NCBI RefSeq assembly: GCF_009689005.1
Contig: NZ_AP021879.1
Span: 3,286,001 to 3,350,000 of the forward strand
Length of the DNA: 64,000 nucleotides
Direction of reading: 5' to 3'
DNA from: Desulfosarcina ovata subsp. ovata
GTDB lineage: Bacteria > Desulfobacterota > Desulfobacteria > Desulfobacterales > Desulfosarcinaceae
In this document: positions 24,757 to 33,090 of the stretch, in pieces
Position numbering within the stretch: the stretch's first letter is position 1
How the letters are laid out: every line of letters begins with the position of its first letter
The notes under the pieces: model-generated
Told to the model about the DNA's origin: nothing
Database searches by the model: none
Seen by the model: only the letters and a program-made list of their open reading frames with translations
Translations under genes and position numbers: made by a program

Positions 24757-24870
24757 GCATTAAAAAAGGCGTGAGAGGGTTGTCGCATAAAAGCAACCCT
24801 TTCGCGCCTTCACTTCCTGTGCACCGTCAGTTGGCCACAGGCCGTAAGGAACATCCTATTTTAATGAAAC
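24757..24870 (-). promoter_or_regulatory. Terminator-bearing structured RNA leader, copy 1 (lbtU porin)
   Basis: Read on the minus strand: CCTTACGGCCTGTGGCC, a loop, GGTGCACAGG, AGTGAAGGCG, then a hairpin AAGGCGCGAAAGGGTTGC ... CAACCCTCTCACGCCTT followed by a T run. The CCTGTG/CACAGG stem is followed directly by the intrinsic terminator. A second copy at 30488-30595 has CCTGCG/CGCAGG in the same place, so the pairing is kept while the bases change. About 120 bases separate it from the porin start codon. No known riboswitch class was recognised. Confidence 0.6.
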
Positions 24871-24956
24871 CGTTCTAACTTTTAAGTCGTTTTCGACCCT
24901 CCATATCCTTCTCTTACCATCAAGCCCTTGTTAACCCCGAGGTGGAAACATTGGGG

Positions 24957-25616
24957 TCAATGGGATCCCGTCGCGGACATCTTACGCGAATTGGGAATCT
25001 GAAAAACCAGCGTTGCGGTGTGTTTCAGATGGGTGTAGTCCGCCCGGGCTTCGCCTTGGGCGTCGGTTTTGGTAGAATAGCGAACGAACCAGCGGCCCGC
25101 GACGGGGATCGGAATTCGCAGTGTGTCTCCGGAAACCTCTGTTTTGGGATACGCGTTGTCTTCGGGCTCGGTGGAAAATCCCATATAGGTGGCATCCCAT
25201 GTACCCGACCCGGCAAACGGGACACCGTTGAAATATACCTTCAACTCCAGAACGTCTCCCGTTTTCAATTGAAAAAGATCTTTCGTCGGCACCAGCTCCA
25301 GGGGAAGCCCGATGCGAGCCGGAAATTGTGGAGACGGGTGTTCGCAAACCACGTAGGTCTTGGTGTACTGTTTGCTGTAAAGACTCATTTTGATTTCCAC
25401 GGCCTGGTCGGCAACGGCGCTTTTGGGTTTGATGGTATGGCGCTCGCGGCCTTTTTTATCCACGTAAACGGTGTAATAACCGGGGTTGGTTTCGGCTGAG
25501 AGGACATAGGAGCCGGGAATATCGTAGTCCACCATGTAGGAATGCAGGCAGGTTTCGTTGCGAATGAGGACCGGGCGCACGTCTCCGGCAGGTGGATGCA
25601 CCCGCACCGATTTTAG
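24957..25616 (-). pseudogene. DUF4198 protein, C-terminal part (gene split by IS110-family element)
   Basis: This piece begins LKSVRVHPPAGDVRPVLIR and continues through the periplasmic DUF4198 fold (VDYDIPGSYVLSAETNPGYY, LVPTKDLFQLKTGDVLELKV) to an Ig-like C-terminus with GRWFVRYSTKTDAQGEARAD. The signal peptide and first ~70 residues are at 27375-27587, on the other side of a 1758-bp insertion. DUF4198 proteins are periplasmic and often lie next to nickel/cobalt or other metal uptake genes. The gene was the last of the MoxR/VWA operon; the insertion should abolish it. Confidence 0.88.
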
Positions 25617-25738
25617 ACAATATGGTTGAACGTTAACCAAGACGGCAATAAAAAGGCCTGCCAAACCTTGAAAACGTGGGTTATAGTGAGCGGTCCGTAA
25701 AAAACCTAACTACAGAGCCAAAATCAAGGAGGCAGGCC

Positions 25739-26857
25739 ATGAACAAGATAGTAAAGTATGTTGGTTTAGATGTCCACAAAGATTCGATTACCATTGCTAT
25801 CGCCGATGAAGGACGTGACGGAAACGTTCGAGTGTATGGAAAAATCAGCAACGACCTGGGGCAGATTGATAACGTCATGCGAAAACTGATTTCACAAAAC
25901 GCCGAATTGCATTGTGTTTACGAAGCAGGTCCGTGCGGATATCCGATCTATAGGCATTTAACAAGCAAGGGGATCGATTGCGTTGTCGTTGCTCCAGCGT
26001 TGATCCCCAAAAAAACAGGTGATCGGGTTAAGAATGATCGCCGTGATGCAACCCACCTGGCGACGCTCCACCGTTCCGGAGAACTGACGCCGGTGTATGT
26101 CCCCGATCAGGCCGATGAAGCGCTTCGTGACCTGGTACGTGCACGAAAAGACATCCAAATATCGCTCCGCAAAGTCAAACAACAGATCAATGCCTTTTTA
26201 TTGCGACAAGGAATCAGTTATCCAGGTAAAAGCAAATGGGGTAAAGCTCATTTAAATTGGCTGGCGGAGCTGAAAATGCAGCATCCTGCCCAGCATATTG
26301 CCCTTACCGAATACCTGGACGCCATGGAAGACCATGAGGCCCGCGTTAAGCGCATCGAAAAAGCGATTGAGCAATGTTGCCAAACCAGTCGACTGCTTCC
26401 GGTTATCGAGGCTCTGCAAGCGCTCAGGGGGATTTCTTTGCTCAGCGCGGTGACCGTCGTCGCTGAACTGGGGGATCTGAGCCGTTTCGATACGCCGGCA
26501 CAGCTGATGGCCTATTTGGGTCTGATCCCATCGGAGCATTCAAGCGGTGGCACCATCAAAAAAGGCCCCATTACCAAAACCGGCAATACCCATGCCCGCA
26601 GGACGTTGATCGAATCGGCTCAGGCCTATCGTATGCCGGCCCGGAAAAGTAAGGCGATCCGTAAACGCCAGGAAGGCTTGCCGGACGATGTTTTGGATAT
26701 TGCCTGGAATGCACAGCTACGACTATGCCACCGCTACCGCAGGTTGATTGCAAAGGGCAAAAACCATAACGTGGTCATCACCGCGATTGCACGCGAGTTG
26801 GCCGGTTTCATCTGGGCCATTGCCCGGGCTGTTCCAATCGTGGCCGCTGAAAGATGA
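25739..26857 (+). CDS. IS110-family transposase (DEDD recombinase)
   Basis: A complete 372-residue recombinase. The N-terminal RuvC-like DEDD domain starts YVGLDVHKDSITIAIADEG and includes HCVYEAGPCGYPIYRHL and VKNDRRDATHLATLHRSGEL. The C-terminal transposase_20 domain has LRGISLLSAVTVVAELGDLS, AYLGLIPSEHSSGGTIKKGP and the GNTHARRTLIESA segment with the conserved Ser/Gly region. AAGGAGG precedes the ATG at 25739. The frame is intact, so the element is probably active. Enzymes of this family work with a bridge RNA encoded in the element. Confidence 0.95.
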   Translation: MNKIVKYVGLDVHKDSITIAIADEGRDGNVRVYGKISNDLGQIDNVMRKLISQNAELHCVYEAGPCGYPIYRHLTSKGIDCVVVAPALIPKKTGDRVKNDRRDATHLATLHRSGELTPVYVPDQADEALRDLVRARKDIQISLRKVKQQINAFLLRQGISYPGKSKWGKAHLNWLAELKMQHPAQHIALTEYLDAMEDHEARVKRIEKAIEQCCQTSRLLPVIEALQALRGISLLSAVTVVAELGDLSRFDTPAQLMAYLGLIPSEHSSGGTIKKGPITKTGNTHARRTLIESAQAYRMPARKSKAIRKRQEGLPDDVLDIAWNAQLRLCHRYRRLIAKGKNHNVVITAIARELAGFIWAIARAVPIVAAER

Positions 26858-27362
26858 TTTGTTATAGCGTGGAAACCCAGGCCTATCAAGGCCAAGCCCT
26901 AAAGGGTGCTCCCTAAGGTCGCAGCCTTGACAGCCCTGACTTTCCACGCTGGGTGGGAATTAGCGACGGCGAGAGAAGCGCGACTGTTGCTCCGGCTCAA
27001 GAAGCTGGATAAGTACTTCTCTATAATCGATGATGCAAATAGAAAAAGAACTTATTGATTTTAAAAATGCTCAAGAAAGGATCGGCTTTATCAAAGAACA
27101 AATATAGCCATCGAGCTTTTGGATAGGGGCGCGGTCGCGGTTTGGAGAACCCTCGAAAAAGCTATCGGAATAGGCCTTCAGGCCGAAACTCCCGTCTTTA
27201 GACCGAGGCAGCTCCACGACGAAGCCTAGTCATGCGGTATCCAATCCGCGAATATCAGAGTGCTCTACCGTCGTTATTGCAGACCCCGCCTCTATCCAAA
27301 CGCTCGATGAAAATTATTGGCCCAAGTTTTTTGGGTATGGATAGGTTTTTCTCTTGACAAGT
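26858..27362 (+). ncRNA. Non-coding right end of the IS110-family element, candidate bridge RNA region
   Basis: Five hundred bases without a gene lie between the transposase stop and the right end. They begin with a strong hairpin (GCGTGGAAA near 26868 pairing with TTTCCACGC near 26942) and contain further GC-rich paired segments. In IS110-family elements a structured RNA that specifies target and donor DNA is encoded in a non-coding end, and in IS1111-type members it lies downstream of the recombinase. The RNA limits cannot be fixed by eye. Confidence 0.5.
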
Positions 27363-27374
27363 GTTCAACCATAT

Positions 27375-27587
27375 CAGTTTTTTGGCGCGTACCCCGTCGT
27401 CCACCGGAATACGATGGCCGTAACAAAAAAACAGCGGCGACTGCTTCCCCTCGGTAACCTGATACCGGCTGGATTGGATGAACAGGGTATGGCACAGGGC
27501 GGCAGATGGAATCAGCGTAACCACGAGCATCATCGTCAATAGTCCCCACCACGCATACTTCGACTGAGATTGTCCGTTCAGACGCAT
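27375..27587 (-). pseudogene. DUF4198 protein, N-terminal part (signal peptide and first strands)
   Basis: The 5' portion of the split gene: a signal peptide (WWGLLTMMLVVTLIPSAALC) followed by HTLFIQSSRYQVTEGKQSPL and YGHRIPVDDGVRAKKL, where DUF4198 sequence stops and the insertion begins. GGAGG precedes the ATG at 27587. Joining KKL to KSVRVHPPAG at 25616 restores a continuous protein of about 290 residues. It follows the 155-residue hypothetical gene by 23 bases. Confidence 0.88.
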
Positions 27588-27610
27588 TGGATTGACCTCC
27601 TTTTTATTTT

Positions 27611-28078
27611 TCAGGATACTTGGCCGACGACCGCCAGAAAGCGCCGGGCGGCTACGGCCGGTGCCATGCGCCGTTTGGTTTCCGGCGTCATCTCCAACCG
27701 GCCCCCGATTTCGAAGGCACTGTTGGCATAGGCGGCCAAGAGGGCCTCCTCATATGCACGGCGAAGTTGACGAAAGGAGACTTCGACCTCGGGATAGTTG
27801 TTGCCGGGCCGCATGGGCAGCATCAGCATCTCCCGGCAATGGCCGGTTTTATGAGAAGGAGTACATAAGTCGTATACTTCTTCGGGTTCTTCCTTACCGC
27901 ACTCTTTGGTCCCCGGCCAGACATAGTGCTGGCCGGCATCCGGCGGCTTGGGGATGGTACTGGTAATCCGCACCATGGGAACGGCCAGGTCGATCTCAAA
28001 ATCCTCAAGGGTGAGCGTGTAATGCAGTTTGGGCCGCAGGTGCCCGGCTTTTTTCCCAATTGTCCATTCCATCTTCAT
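27611..28078 (-). CDS. Conserved-looking protein of the MoxR/VWA operon, unknown function
   Basis: A 155-residue soluble protein without signal peptide or membrane segment. The first half is beta-rich (KLHYTLTLEDFEIDLAVPMV), then a segment with several Cys and His residues (GTKECGKEEPEEVYDLCTPSHKTGHCRE) that could bind metal, then a helical C-terminus. I do not recognise the family. It lies 22 bases after the VWA/metallopeptidase gene and before the DUF4198 gene, so it belongs to the same transcript. AAGGA precedes the start. Confidence 0.65.
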   Translation of the reverse strand: MKMEWTIGKKAGHLRPKLHYTLTLEDFEIDLAVPMVRITSTIPKPPDAGQHYVWPGTKECGKEEPEEVYDLCTPSHKTGHCREMLMLPMRPGNNYPEVEVSFRQLRRAYEEALLAAYANSAFEIGGRLEMTPETKRRMAPAVAARRFLAVVGQVS

Positions 28079-28100
28079 CGGCTTTATCCTTTTCTCATTG

Positions 28101-29423
28101 TCACTCCGAGCCGTTTATCGACAGCCACTCCCCAAATGGCGGCGGCGCACTCACCTCTCCCACGCAGGCCCACAAAACGGGATAGGGGGGCGGTTGGGGA
28201 AATCGGTTACAGGCCAGATCGGTCAGGTAGATCATGCAAAGAGGGGCAAGGCCCCGGCCTTCCACCCAGTCGAAAGCCGGCCGGAAATCGGTTCCGCCGC
28301 CGCCGACCGGCACCAGGGAGAGCGGCAAATCCTGCCTGCCGACCGTTTCCACACGGGCCACCCGGCTGTCGCAATAAAGCAAATGGACGCTTTGGGCGCA
28401 TGTTTCCAGAATGGCGGAAAGCTCGGCGGCAAACTGGTTGAGTTCTGTGGACGACACGCTCCCCGATGTATCCACAGCCACCACCACTTCCGGCAGATCG
28501 GTGCTGCGCATGGCCGGCAGATAAAGATTTCGGTGAAGATACCGGCGGTTGGGCGGCATCCAGGCATAATCGCTACGCGCCGATGCCTGGATAAAACGGT
28601 TGAGAAGTTGCCGCCAGTCCAGTTTCGGGCTGAGCAGTCGTTCGATCATGCGCGCCAGACCGGCCGGCAGATCTCCCATGGACCGGGCACGGGAGGCGGC
28701 CTGGGCCAGATTGATGCGCCACTGGCTCTCCCCGGTGGTATCCTCGCCGATGCCCCCGGCGCCGTCTTCTGCAGGTGGCGCGTCGCGGACTTCTCCGGAC
28801 CGCCCCGGGTCGCCTTGCCCCGGATCTCCCTGGTCCTCATCGGGACCATCCTGATCAATGGCCTCGGCTTCTCCTGAATCCTCTTCATGGTCCTCAGACT
28901 CGCCGATGCGCTGCCGGCGTTTGCCTCGGCTTTCGACGTCGGGGAGATCGACTTCCTCCCCGGCTTCCATGGCCTGCTTTTCGACCCTGCGGTCTTGGTT
29001 ATCGGAACGTTCACGGAAACGTTCGGCCTCCAGGTGAGCATAAATATTGTCGGCGGTCCTGCCCCGCAATCCGGGATCGTCCAGGTAGCCGTCGGGCAGG
29101 CTCAATCCGGCTTCCAGAAGAATCCAGTTGATGGCGTAATCGCAGGCCATGTTCCACAAGCCCGGTTCTCGCGATTTGCGCCGCAGGTGATGGCGACATG
29201 CCGGATGCATGACCACATGCCCCATGAGTCCCTTGAGCTTTTCCCCGGGCAGAATTTGAACATACAGCGGATTATAGGCCAGAATGCGCCCGTCCGACCA
29301 TGCCGTGTCACATTTGGCGTCCTCCACCAGTTTTAATCGCAAGGCCAGATGCCCAAAAAAGGGGTGATCCAAAACCAAGCCAGCCCGGGCACGGATTACT
29401 TTTTTATGGGCCTCTTTATTCAT
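28101..29423 (-). CDS. VWA-like protein with DUF2201 putative metallopeptidase domain
   Basis: A 440-residue protein of the YfbK/DUF2201 type. The N-terminal domain holds HVVMHPACRHH, close to the HxxxH metal-binding pattern of this putative metallopeptidase family. An acidic, low-complexity linker (residues about 150-215, rich in Asp, Glu, Gly) leads to a C-terminal VWA-like domain with VVVAVDTSGSVSS, the MIDAS DxSxS motif, and a GGGGTDF segment. Such proteins pair with MoxR AAA ATPases, the gene just upstream, as chaperone-like machines that insert metals or remodel protein complexes. The ATG at 29423 was chosen because upstream codons are not family-like. Confidence 0.88.
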   Translation of the reverse strand: MNKEAHKKVIRARAGLVLDHPFFGHLALRLKLVEDAKCDTAWSDGRILAYNPLYVQILPGEKLKGLMGHVVMHPACRHHLRRKSREPGLWNMACDYAINWILLEAGLSLPDGYLDDPGLRGRTADNIYAHLEAERFRERSDNQDRRVEKQAMEAGEEVDLPDVESRGKRRQRIGESEDHEEDSGEAEAIDQDGPDEDQGDPGQGDPGRSGEVRDAPPAEDGAGGIGEDTTGESQWRINLAQAASRARSMGDLPAGLARMIERLLSPKLDWRQLLNRFIQASARSDYAWMPPNRRYLHRNLYLPAMRSTDLPEVVVAVDTSGSVSSTELNQFAAELSAILETCAQSVHLLYCDSRVARVETVGRQDLPLSLVPVGGGGTDFRPAFDWVEGRGLAPLCMIYLTDLACNRFPQPPPYPVLWACVGEVSAPPPFGEWLSINGSE

Positions 29424-29487
29424 ATCCCGTTTTTGCGTTACCTTTCGACTGGTTATCGGGCTTGGTCCAGACGTTTCAAACCGCCTC

Positions 29488-30471
29488 TCAGATGAGGACA
29501 TCGGCATGGGCAACGGCCCAGTCATTGAAGGCCGGCGTTTCGACGATGGCGCTGTTGATCCGGGCCGCATCGCGCACCAGCAGGACACTGAATTCCGGCG
29601 GCAGTCGTTTGGCATAGGTCATGATCCGCGGCAGGTTGGCCAGATCGGTTTTCTGGGAGAGCAATTCGCAAACCGCATATAGCGTCGCCGGATCGTCGGG
29701 AACGTCGGCGGTTTCGGGGCTGTCGATGAGCACCTGCGGATCCGGAAGGTCACGAAAAACCCGCAAAAACCCGCAAAACTCGGCCGCAGCCCCCTCACCT
29801 ACCGCACCGGCGATCAACTCCAGGTCCGGAATGGCCGTTGTCCGGCTGTTCATGATACGGGAAACAAATTCCCAGGAACGGGGCGTGGGAAAGGCTTTGT
29901 CGTCCTTTTGAGGATCGAAGGCGTGCAGAAGGTTGGTGCGAAACCGCACGAAGGCGCTCACTTCGACGGCGACCCCGGCGGCTTGCGCCCAGGCCAGCCA
30001 TTCGGCATCGTCTACCTCGAAGTTGAGGTGCACGAAACGGTTGGCCAGGGCCGAAGGCATGCGATGGGTGACGGCCCGGTCGGTTTCCCGATTGCCGGCG
30101 GCAACGATACTCCACCCGTCGGGAAGGCGGTATTCGCCCAATCGCCGGTCCAGGACCAGCTGGTAACAGGCCGCCTGTACCAGCGGCGGCGCGGCGTTCA
30201 ATTCATCGAGAAACAGGACCCCCTTGCCGTTGATGGGTAGAAAATCGGGCGGGCACCAACAGGCCCGGTTGCTGTCATCGATACGGGGCAGCCCCCGAAG
30301 ATCCACGGGGTCCAACAGAACGGCGCGGATGTCTACCAGTTCGACCCCCGCCTGCCGGGCCACCTGGGCAACCACCTGGCTCTTGCCCACTCCGGGTGCG
30401 CCCCATACGAACACCGGCTGGCGAATCGTGATCAGTGTTTTCAGCGTTTCAATGATGCGGGACGGTTTCAT
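29488..30471 (-). CDS. MoxR-type AAA+ ATPase
   Basis: A 327-residue AAA+ protein: Walker A GAPGVGKS (about residue 24), Walker B GVLFLDELN, sensor 1 in SIVAAGNRETD and the arginine-finger region MPSALANRFVH. MoxR ATPases act with VWA proteins such as the next gene product, comparable to the CobS/CobT and BchI/BchD chelatase pairs or to maturation of metalloenzymes. The start at 30471 has AGGAG upstream. Only 16 bases separate the start codon from the structured terminator-bearing leader at 30488-30595, so expression of the whole operon is probably attenuated. Confidence 0.92.
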   Translation of the reverse strand: MKPSRIIETLKTLITIRQPVFVWGAPGVGKSQVVAQVARQAGVELVDIRAVLLDPVDLRGLPRIDDSNRACWCPPDFLPINGKGVLFLDELNAAPPLVQAACYQLVLDRRLGEYRLPDGWSIVAAGNRETDRAVTHRMPSALANRFVHLNFEVDDAEWLAWAQAAGVAVEVSAFVRFRTNLLHAFDPQKDDKAFPTPRSWEFVSRIMNSRTTAIPDLELIAGAVGEGAAAEFCGFLRVFRDLPDPQVLIDSPETADVPDDPATLYAVCELLSQKTDLANLPRIMTYAKRLPPEFSVLLVRDAARINSAIVETPAFNDWAVAHADVLI

Positions 30472-30487
30472 GCTTCTCCTGTTCGAT

Positions 30488-30595
30488 TCAGACAAAACAA
30501 AAGGCGCGAGAAAGCTGCCTGTGCCATGCTCTCTTGCGCCTTCACTGCCCTGCGCACCGCCAAACGGTCGCAGGTCGTAAGGTAACTATAGTCAT
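30488..30595 (-). promoter_or_regulatory. Terminator-bearing structured RNA leader, copy 2 (MoxR operon)
   Basis: Minus-strand order: CCTTACGACCTGCGACCG, loop, CGGTGCGCAGG, GCAGTGAAGGCG, then a hairpin GGCGCAAGAGAGC ... GCTTTCTCGCGCC followed by TTTTGTTTTG, an intrinsic terminator. A TTGACA near 30646-30651 on this strand may be the -35 box. The RBS of the MoxR gene lies immediately after the terminator. Stem bases differ from copy 1 in a compensating way (CCTGCG/CGCAGG against CCTGTG/CACAGG). Confidence 0.65.
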
Positions 30596-30874
30596 GTTAG
30601 AAAAATCTACTTGAAGTAGGCTTTTACCTTTCGGTCGGTCGCTTGTCAATCATTTTCCTGACAATCCGTCAGAAGACATTATATAATTGTTAAGGGTGCT
30701 TCAAATCGTTGGTACGGACTTTAAGATATTGATGGGCTTGATTCACGGGAAAAATGGGTGTACCTATGATCGAGCAGTTGTTCTACCGGTTATTTTCCAA
30801 GCCATTTAATACATTTATTTTCCACCGTCCGGACACCGGATCGAGAGCGGATCACGTATCGAGGAGAACCCGAA

Positions 30875-31936
30875 ATGGAAGTCACAATTAAAAAAGCGGA
30901 GCAGATGAAAGCCAAACCGGATGAAAACCAGTTGGGGTTCGGCACCATCTTTACCGACCATATGTTCAATATGGATTTCAGCGTCGAAAAAGGCTGGTAT
31001 AACCCGCGTATCGAGCCCTATGCCCCGCTGATCATGGATCCCTCCACCATGGTCCTGCACTATGGCCAGGGCGTTTTCGAAGGTCTCAAGGCCTATCGCA
31101 ACCAGAAGGGCGGCATCCAGCTGTTCCGCCCCCGGGAAAATTTCAAACGGCTGAACCACTCCAACCACAAACTCTGCATCCCCGAAATCGATGAAGCATT
31201 TGCCATGGATTCGCTCAAGCAGCTGATTTCGGTGGAGCAGGAATGGGTTCCCTCGGCGCCGGGCACATCACTTTACATCCGACCGACCGTCATCGCCACC
31301 GACCCCTTCCTTGGGGTGCGTGCCTCCCACACCTACCGCTATTTCGTAATTCTCTGCCCGGTGGGAGCCTATTACGCGGAAGGCTTCAACCCGGTGAAAA
31401 TCATGGTCACCAAGGATCATGTCCGCGCTGTGCGGGGCGGCGTGGGAGACACCAAAACCATGGGCAACTACGCCGCCAGTCTGTATGCCGGCGAGGCGGC
31501 CCACGAGGAGGGTTACACCCAGGTCTTGTGGCTGGACGGGGTGGAACAGAAGTACATCGAGGAAGTCGGTGCCATGAATATCTTCTTCGTCATCGACGAC
31601 GAACTGATCACCCCCGCCCTTTCCGGCAGCATCCTGCCCGGCATCACCCGGGACTCGGTACTTGCCCTGGGCCGCTCATGGGGACTGAAGGTCTCCGAAA
31701 AACGCATCACCATCGATGAAGTGATCAACGCCCACACCACCGGTCATCTCAAGGAGATCTTCGGTTCCGGTACGGCTGCGGTCATCTCTCCGGTGGGAGA
31801 GCTGAAATACGGAGATACGGTCATCAGCGTGGGCGAGGGCAAGGTCGGTCCCCTGGCGCACAAGTTTTTCGAAACCATTCAGAATATCCAGTATGGCGTC
31901 ACCGAAGGACCCGAAGGCTGGATCGAAGTCCTTTAA
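30875..31936 (+). CDS. ilvE: Branched-chain amino acid aminotransferase
   Basis: A 353-residue fold-type IV PLP enzyme that makes the last step of valine, leucine and isoleucine synthesis from 2-oxo acids and glutamate. Family marks are LHYGQGVFEGLKAYR, PSAPGTSLYIRPTVIATDP, the PLP-lysine region VGDTKTMGNYAASLYAGEAA and the EEVGAMNIFFV segment. Length and motifs match the longer (type II, eukaryote-like) IlvE group. GAGGAGA lies before the ATG. It begins a two-gene unit with galU, although the functions are unrelated. Confidence 0.95.
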   Translation: MEVTIKKAEQMKAKPDENQLGFGTIFTDHMFNMDFSVEKGWYNPRIEPYAPLIMDPSTMVLHYGQGVFEGLKAYRNQKGGIQLFRPRENFKRLNHSNHKLCIPEIDEAFAMDSLKQLISVEQEWVPSAPGTSLYIRPTVIATDPFLGVRASHTYRYFVILCPVGAYYAEGFNPVKIMVTKDHVRAVRGGVGDTKTMGNYAASLYAGEAAHEEGYTQVLWLDGVEQKYIEEVGAMNIFFVIDDELITPALSGSILPGITRDSVLALGRSWGLKVSEKRITIDEVINAHTTGHLKEIFGSGTAAVISPVGELKYGDTVISVGEGKVGPLAHKFFETIQNIQYGVTEGPEGWIEVL

Positions 31937-31986
31937 TCGGATTATCGACTGCTTTCCCGTTTATCAATGTCTATCATGGAGGTTCA

Positions 31987-32859
31987 ATGAAAGTCAGAAA
32001 AGCCGTCTTTCCCGTTGCAGGTCTGGGGACCCGGTTTCTGCCGGCAACCAAGGCCATGGCCAAAGAGATGCTCCCCATTGTGGACAAACCCCTGATTCAA
32101 TACGCCGTTGAAGAGGCTTACGCGTCTGGGATTACGCAAATCATTTTCGTTACCGGAGCCGGTAAGCAGGCGATCGAAAACCATTTCGACCACTCCTGCG
32201 AGCTGGAACATATGCTCATGGCACGGGGTAAAGACTCGGAGCTGAAGGCGATCCACTCGCTGATCCCGGATTCGGGATCCATCATCTACACCCGTCAGAA
32301 CCAGCCCCTGGGTCTGGGTCACGCCATCTGGTGCGCCCGCAATATCGTGGGCAACGAGCCCTTTGCCGTTCTGCTGGCCGACGATCTGATCAAGGCCGAG
32401 AAACCGGTCCTGAAACAGATGATCGAAAAATTCGATGAACTGCAGTCGTCCATCGTCTCCGTCGTGGAGGTGGCCGAGAAGGATACCAGCAAATACGGCA
32501 TTCTGGATGCGGATCCACTGGTCGACAGTGTTACCAAAATCCGCGGGTTGGTGGAAAAGCCGCAGCCCACGGAAGCCCCCTCCAACCTGGCCATCATCGG
32601 GCGCTATATCCTGACCCCGGAAATTTTCGATATCCTGGAGGGTAAGGAGGTAGGGGCCGGCGGCGAAATCCAAATCACCGATGCCATGGCCCGCTTGCTT
32701 AAAACCCAGTCCATCTATGGCTACCGTTACCAGGGAACCCGTTTCGACTGTGGCAACAAAGCCGGTTTTCAGATGGCCAATCTCTCTTTTTCCATGGACC
32801 GGCCGGACATGCGGGAACAGTTGATGCCCTTTATCCATGACCTGATCCAAATGAAATAA
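31987..32859 (+). CDS. galU: UTP--glucose-1-phosphate uridylyltransferase
   Basis: A 290-residue nucleotidyltransferase that forms UDP-glucose for envelope polysaccharides. The N-terminal nucleotide-binding signature AVFPVAGLGTRFLPATKAMAKEML is unmistakable; LPIVDKPLIQY-like sequence, NQPLGLGHAIW, VLLADDLI (metal-binding Asp) and RYILTPEIFDIL follow. GGAGG precedes the ATG, 51 bases after ilvE. A strong terminator at 32955-33003 closes the unit. Confidence 0.95.
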   Translation: MKVRKAVFPVAGLGTRFLPATKAMAKEMLPIVDKPLIQYAVEEAYASGITQIIFVTGAGKQAIENHFDHSCELEHMLMARGKDSELKAIHSLIPDSGSIIYTRQNQPLGLGHAIWCARNIVGNEPFAVLLADDLIKAEKPVLKQMIEKFDELQSSIVSVVEVAEKDTSKYGILDADPLVDSVTKIRGLVEKPQPTEAPSNLAIIGRYILTPEIFDILEGKEVGAGGEIQITDAMARLLKTQSIYGYRYQGTRFDCGNKAGFQMANLSFSMDRPDMREQLMPFIHDLIQMK

Positions 32860-32954
32860 TCTTTTTTATGGCATGAGGTTTGCTTTTAACTTTGTCGAGT
32901 AAGCCAATCATTACCTCCATTTTGATTCACTCAACCTTACTCTCACTTCCTCAA

Positions 32955-33003
32955 GGCCCCGGTTTGACGGATTCTATACCCGCCAGACCGGGGCCATCCT
33001 TTT
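32955..33003 (+). terminator. Intrinsic terminator after galU
   Basis: GGCCCCGGT pairs with ACCGGGGCC, with additional GACGG-type pairing towards the loop, followed by a T-rich run ATCCTTTTC. It separates the ilvE-galU unit from the sigma-54-type promoter of the thioredoxin gene. Confidence 0.8.
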
Positions 33004-33004
33004 C

Positions 33005-33039
33005 TGGCACATATTTTGTATCGGACAGTATCAGTCCGA
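33005..33039 (+). promoter_or_regulatory. Sigma-54-type promoter with adjacent palindrome before trx
   Basis: CTGGCACATATTTTGTA matches the -24/-12 consensus TGGCAC-N5-TTGCA except for T instead of C in the -12 box, with exact spacing. Directly after it lies TCGGACAGTATCAGTCCGA (33021-33039), an inverted repeat at about the transcription start. The thioredoxin gene begins about 55 bases further on. Confidence 0.55.
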
Positions 33040-33090
33040 CCGCCTTGATGACCGGCAAAAACAACAACCCCGAGCAGGAGAACGTGAGCC

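Larger units (their letters stand above)
25617..27374 (+). mobile_element. IS110-family insertion sequence (IS1111-like), 1758 bp
   Basis: The limits follow from rejoining the interrupted DUF4198 gene. A 12-bp inverted repeat, ATATGGTTGAAC at 25620-25631 and GTTCAACCATAT at 27363-27374, lies at or 3 bases inside the ends; subterminal inverted repeats are a mark of the IS1111 subgroup. The transposase occupies 25739-26857 and a 500-base non-coding tail follows. TTGACA at the right end and an AT-rich -10-like stretch at the left end could form a promoter on the circular intermediate. Confidence 0.85.

Noticed and set aside
24757..24870. Known riboswitch class (c-di-GMP-I, cobalamin, TPP, Moco) for the shared leader
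   Set aside because: None of the conserved cores of these classes is present; the element is reported as unclassified instead.
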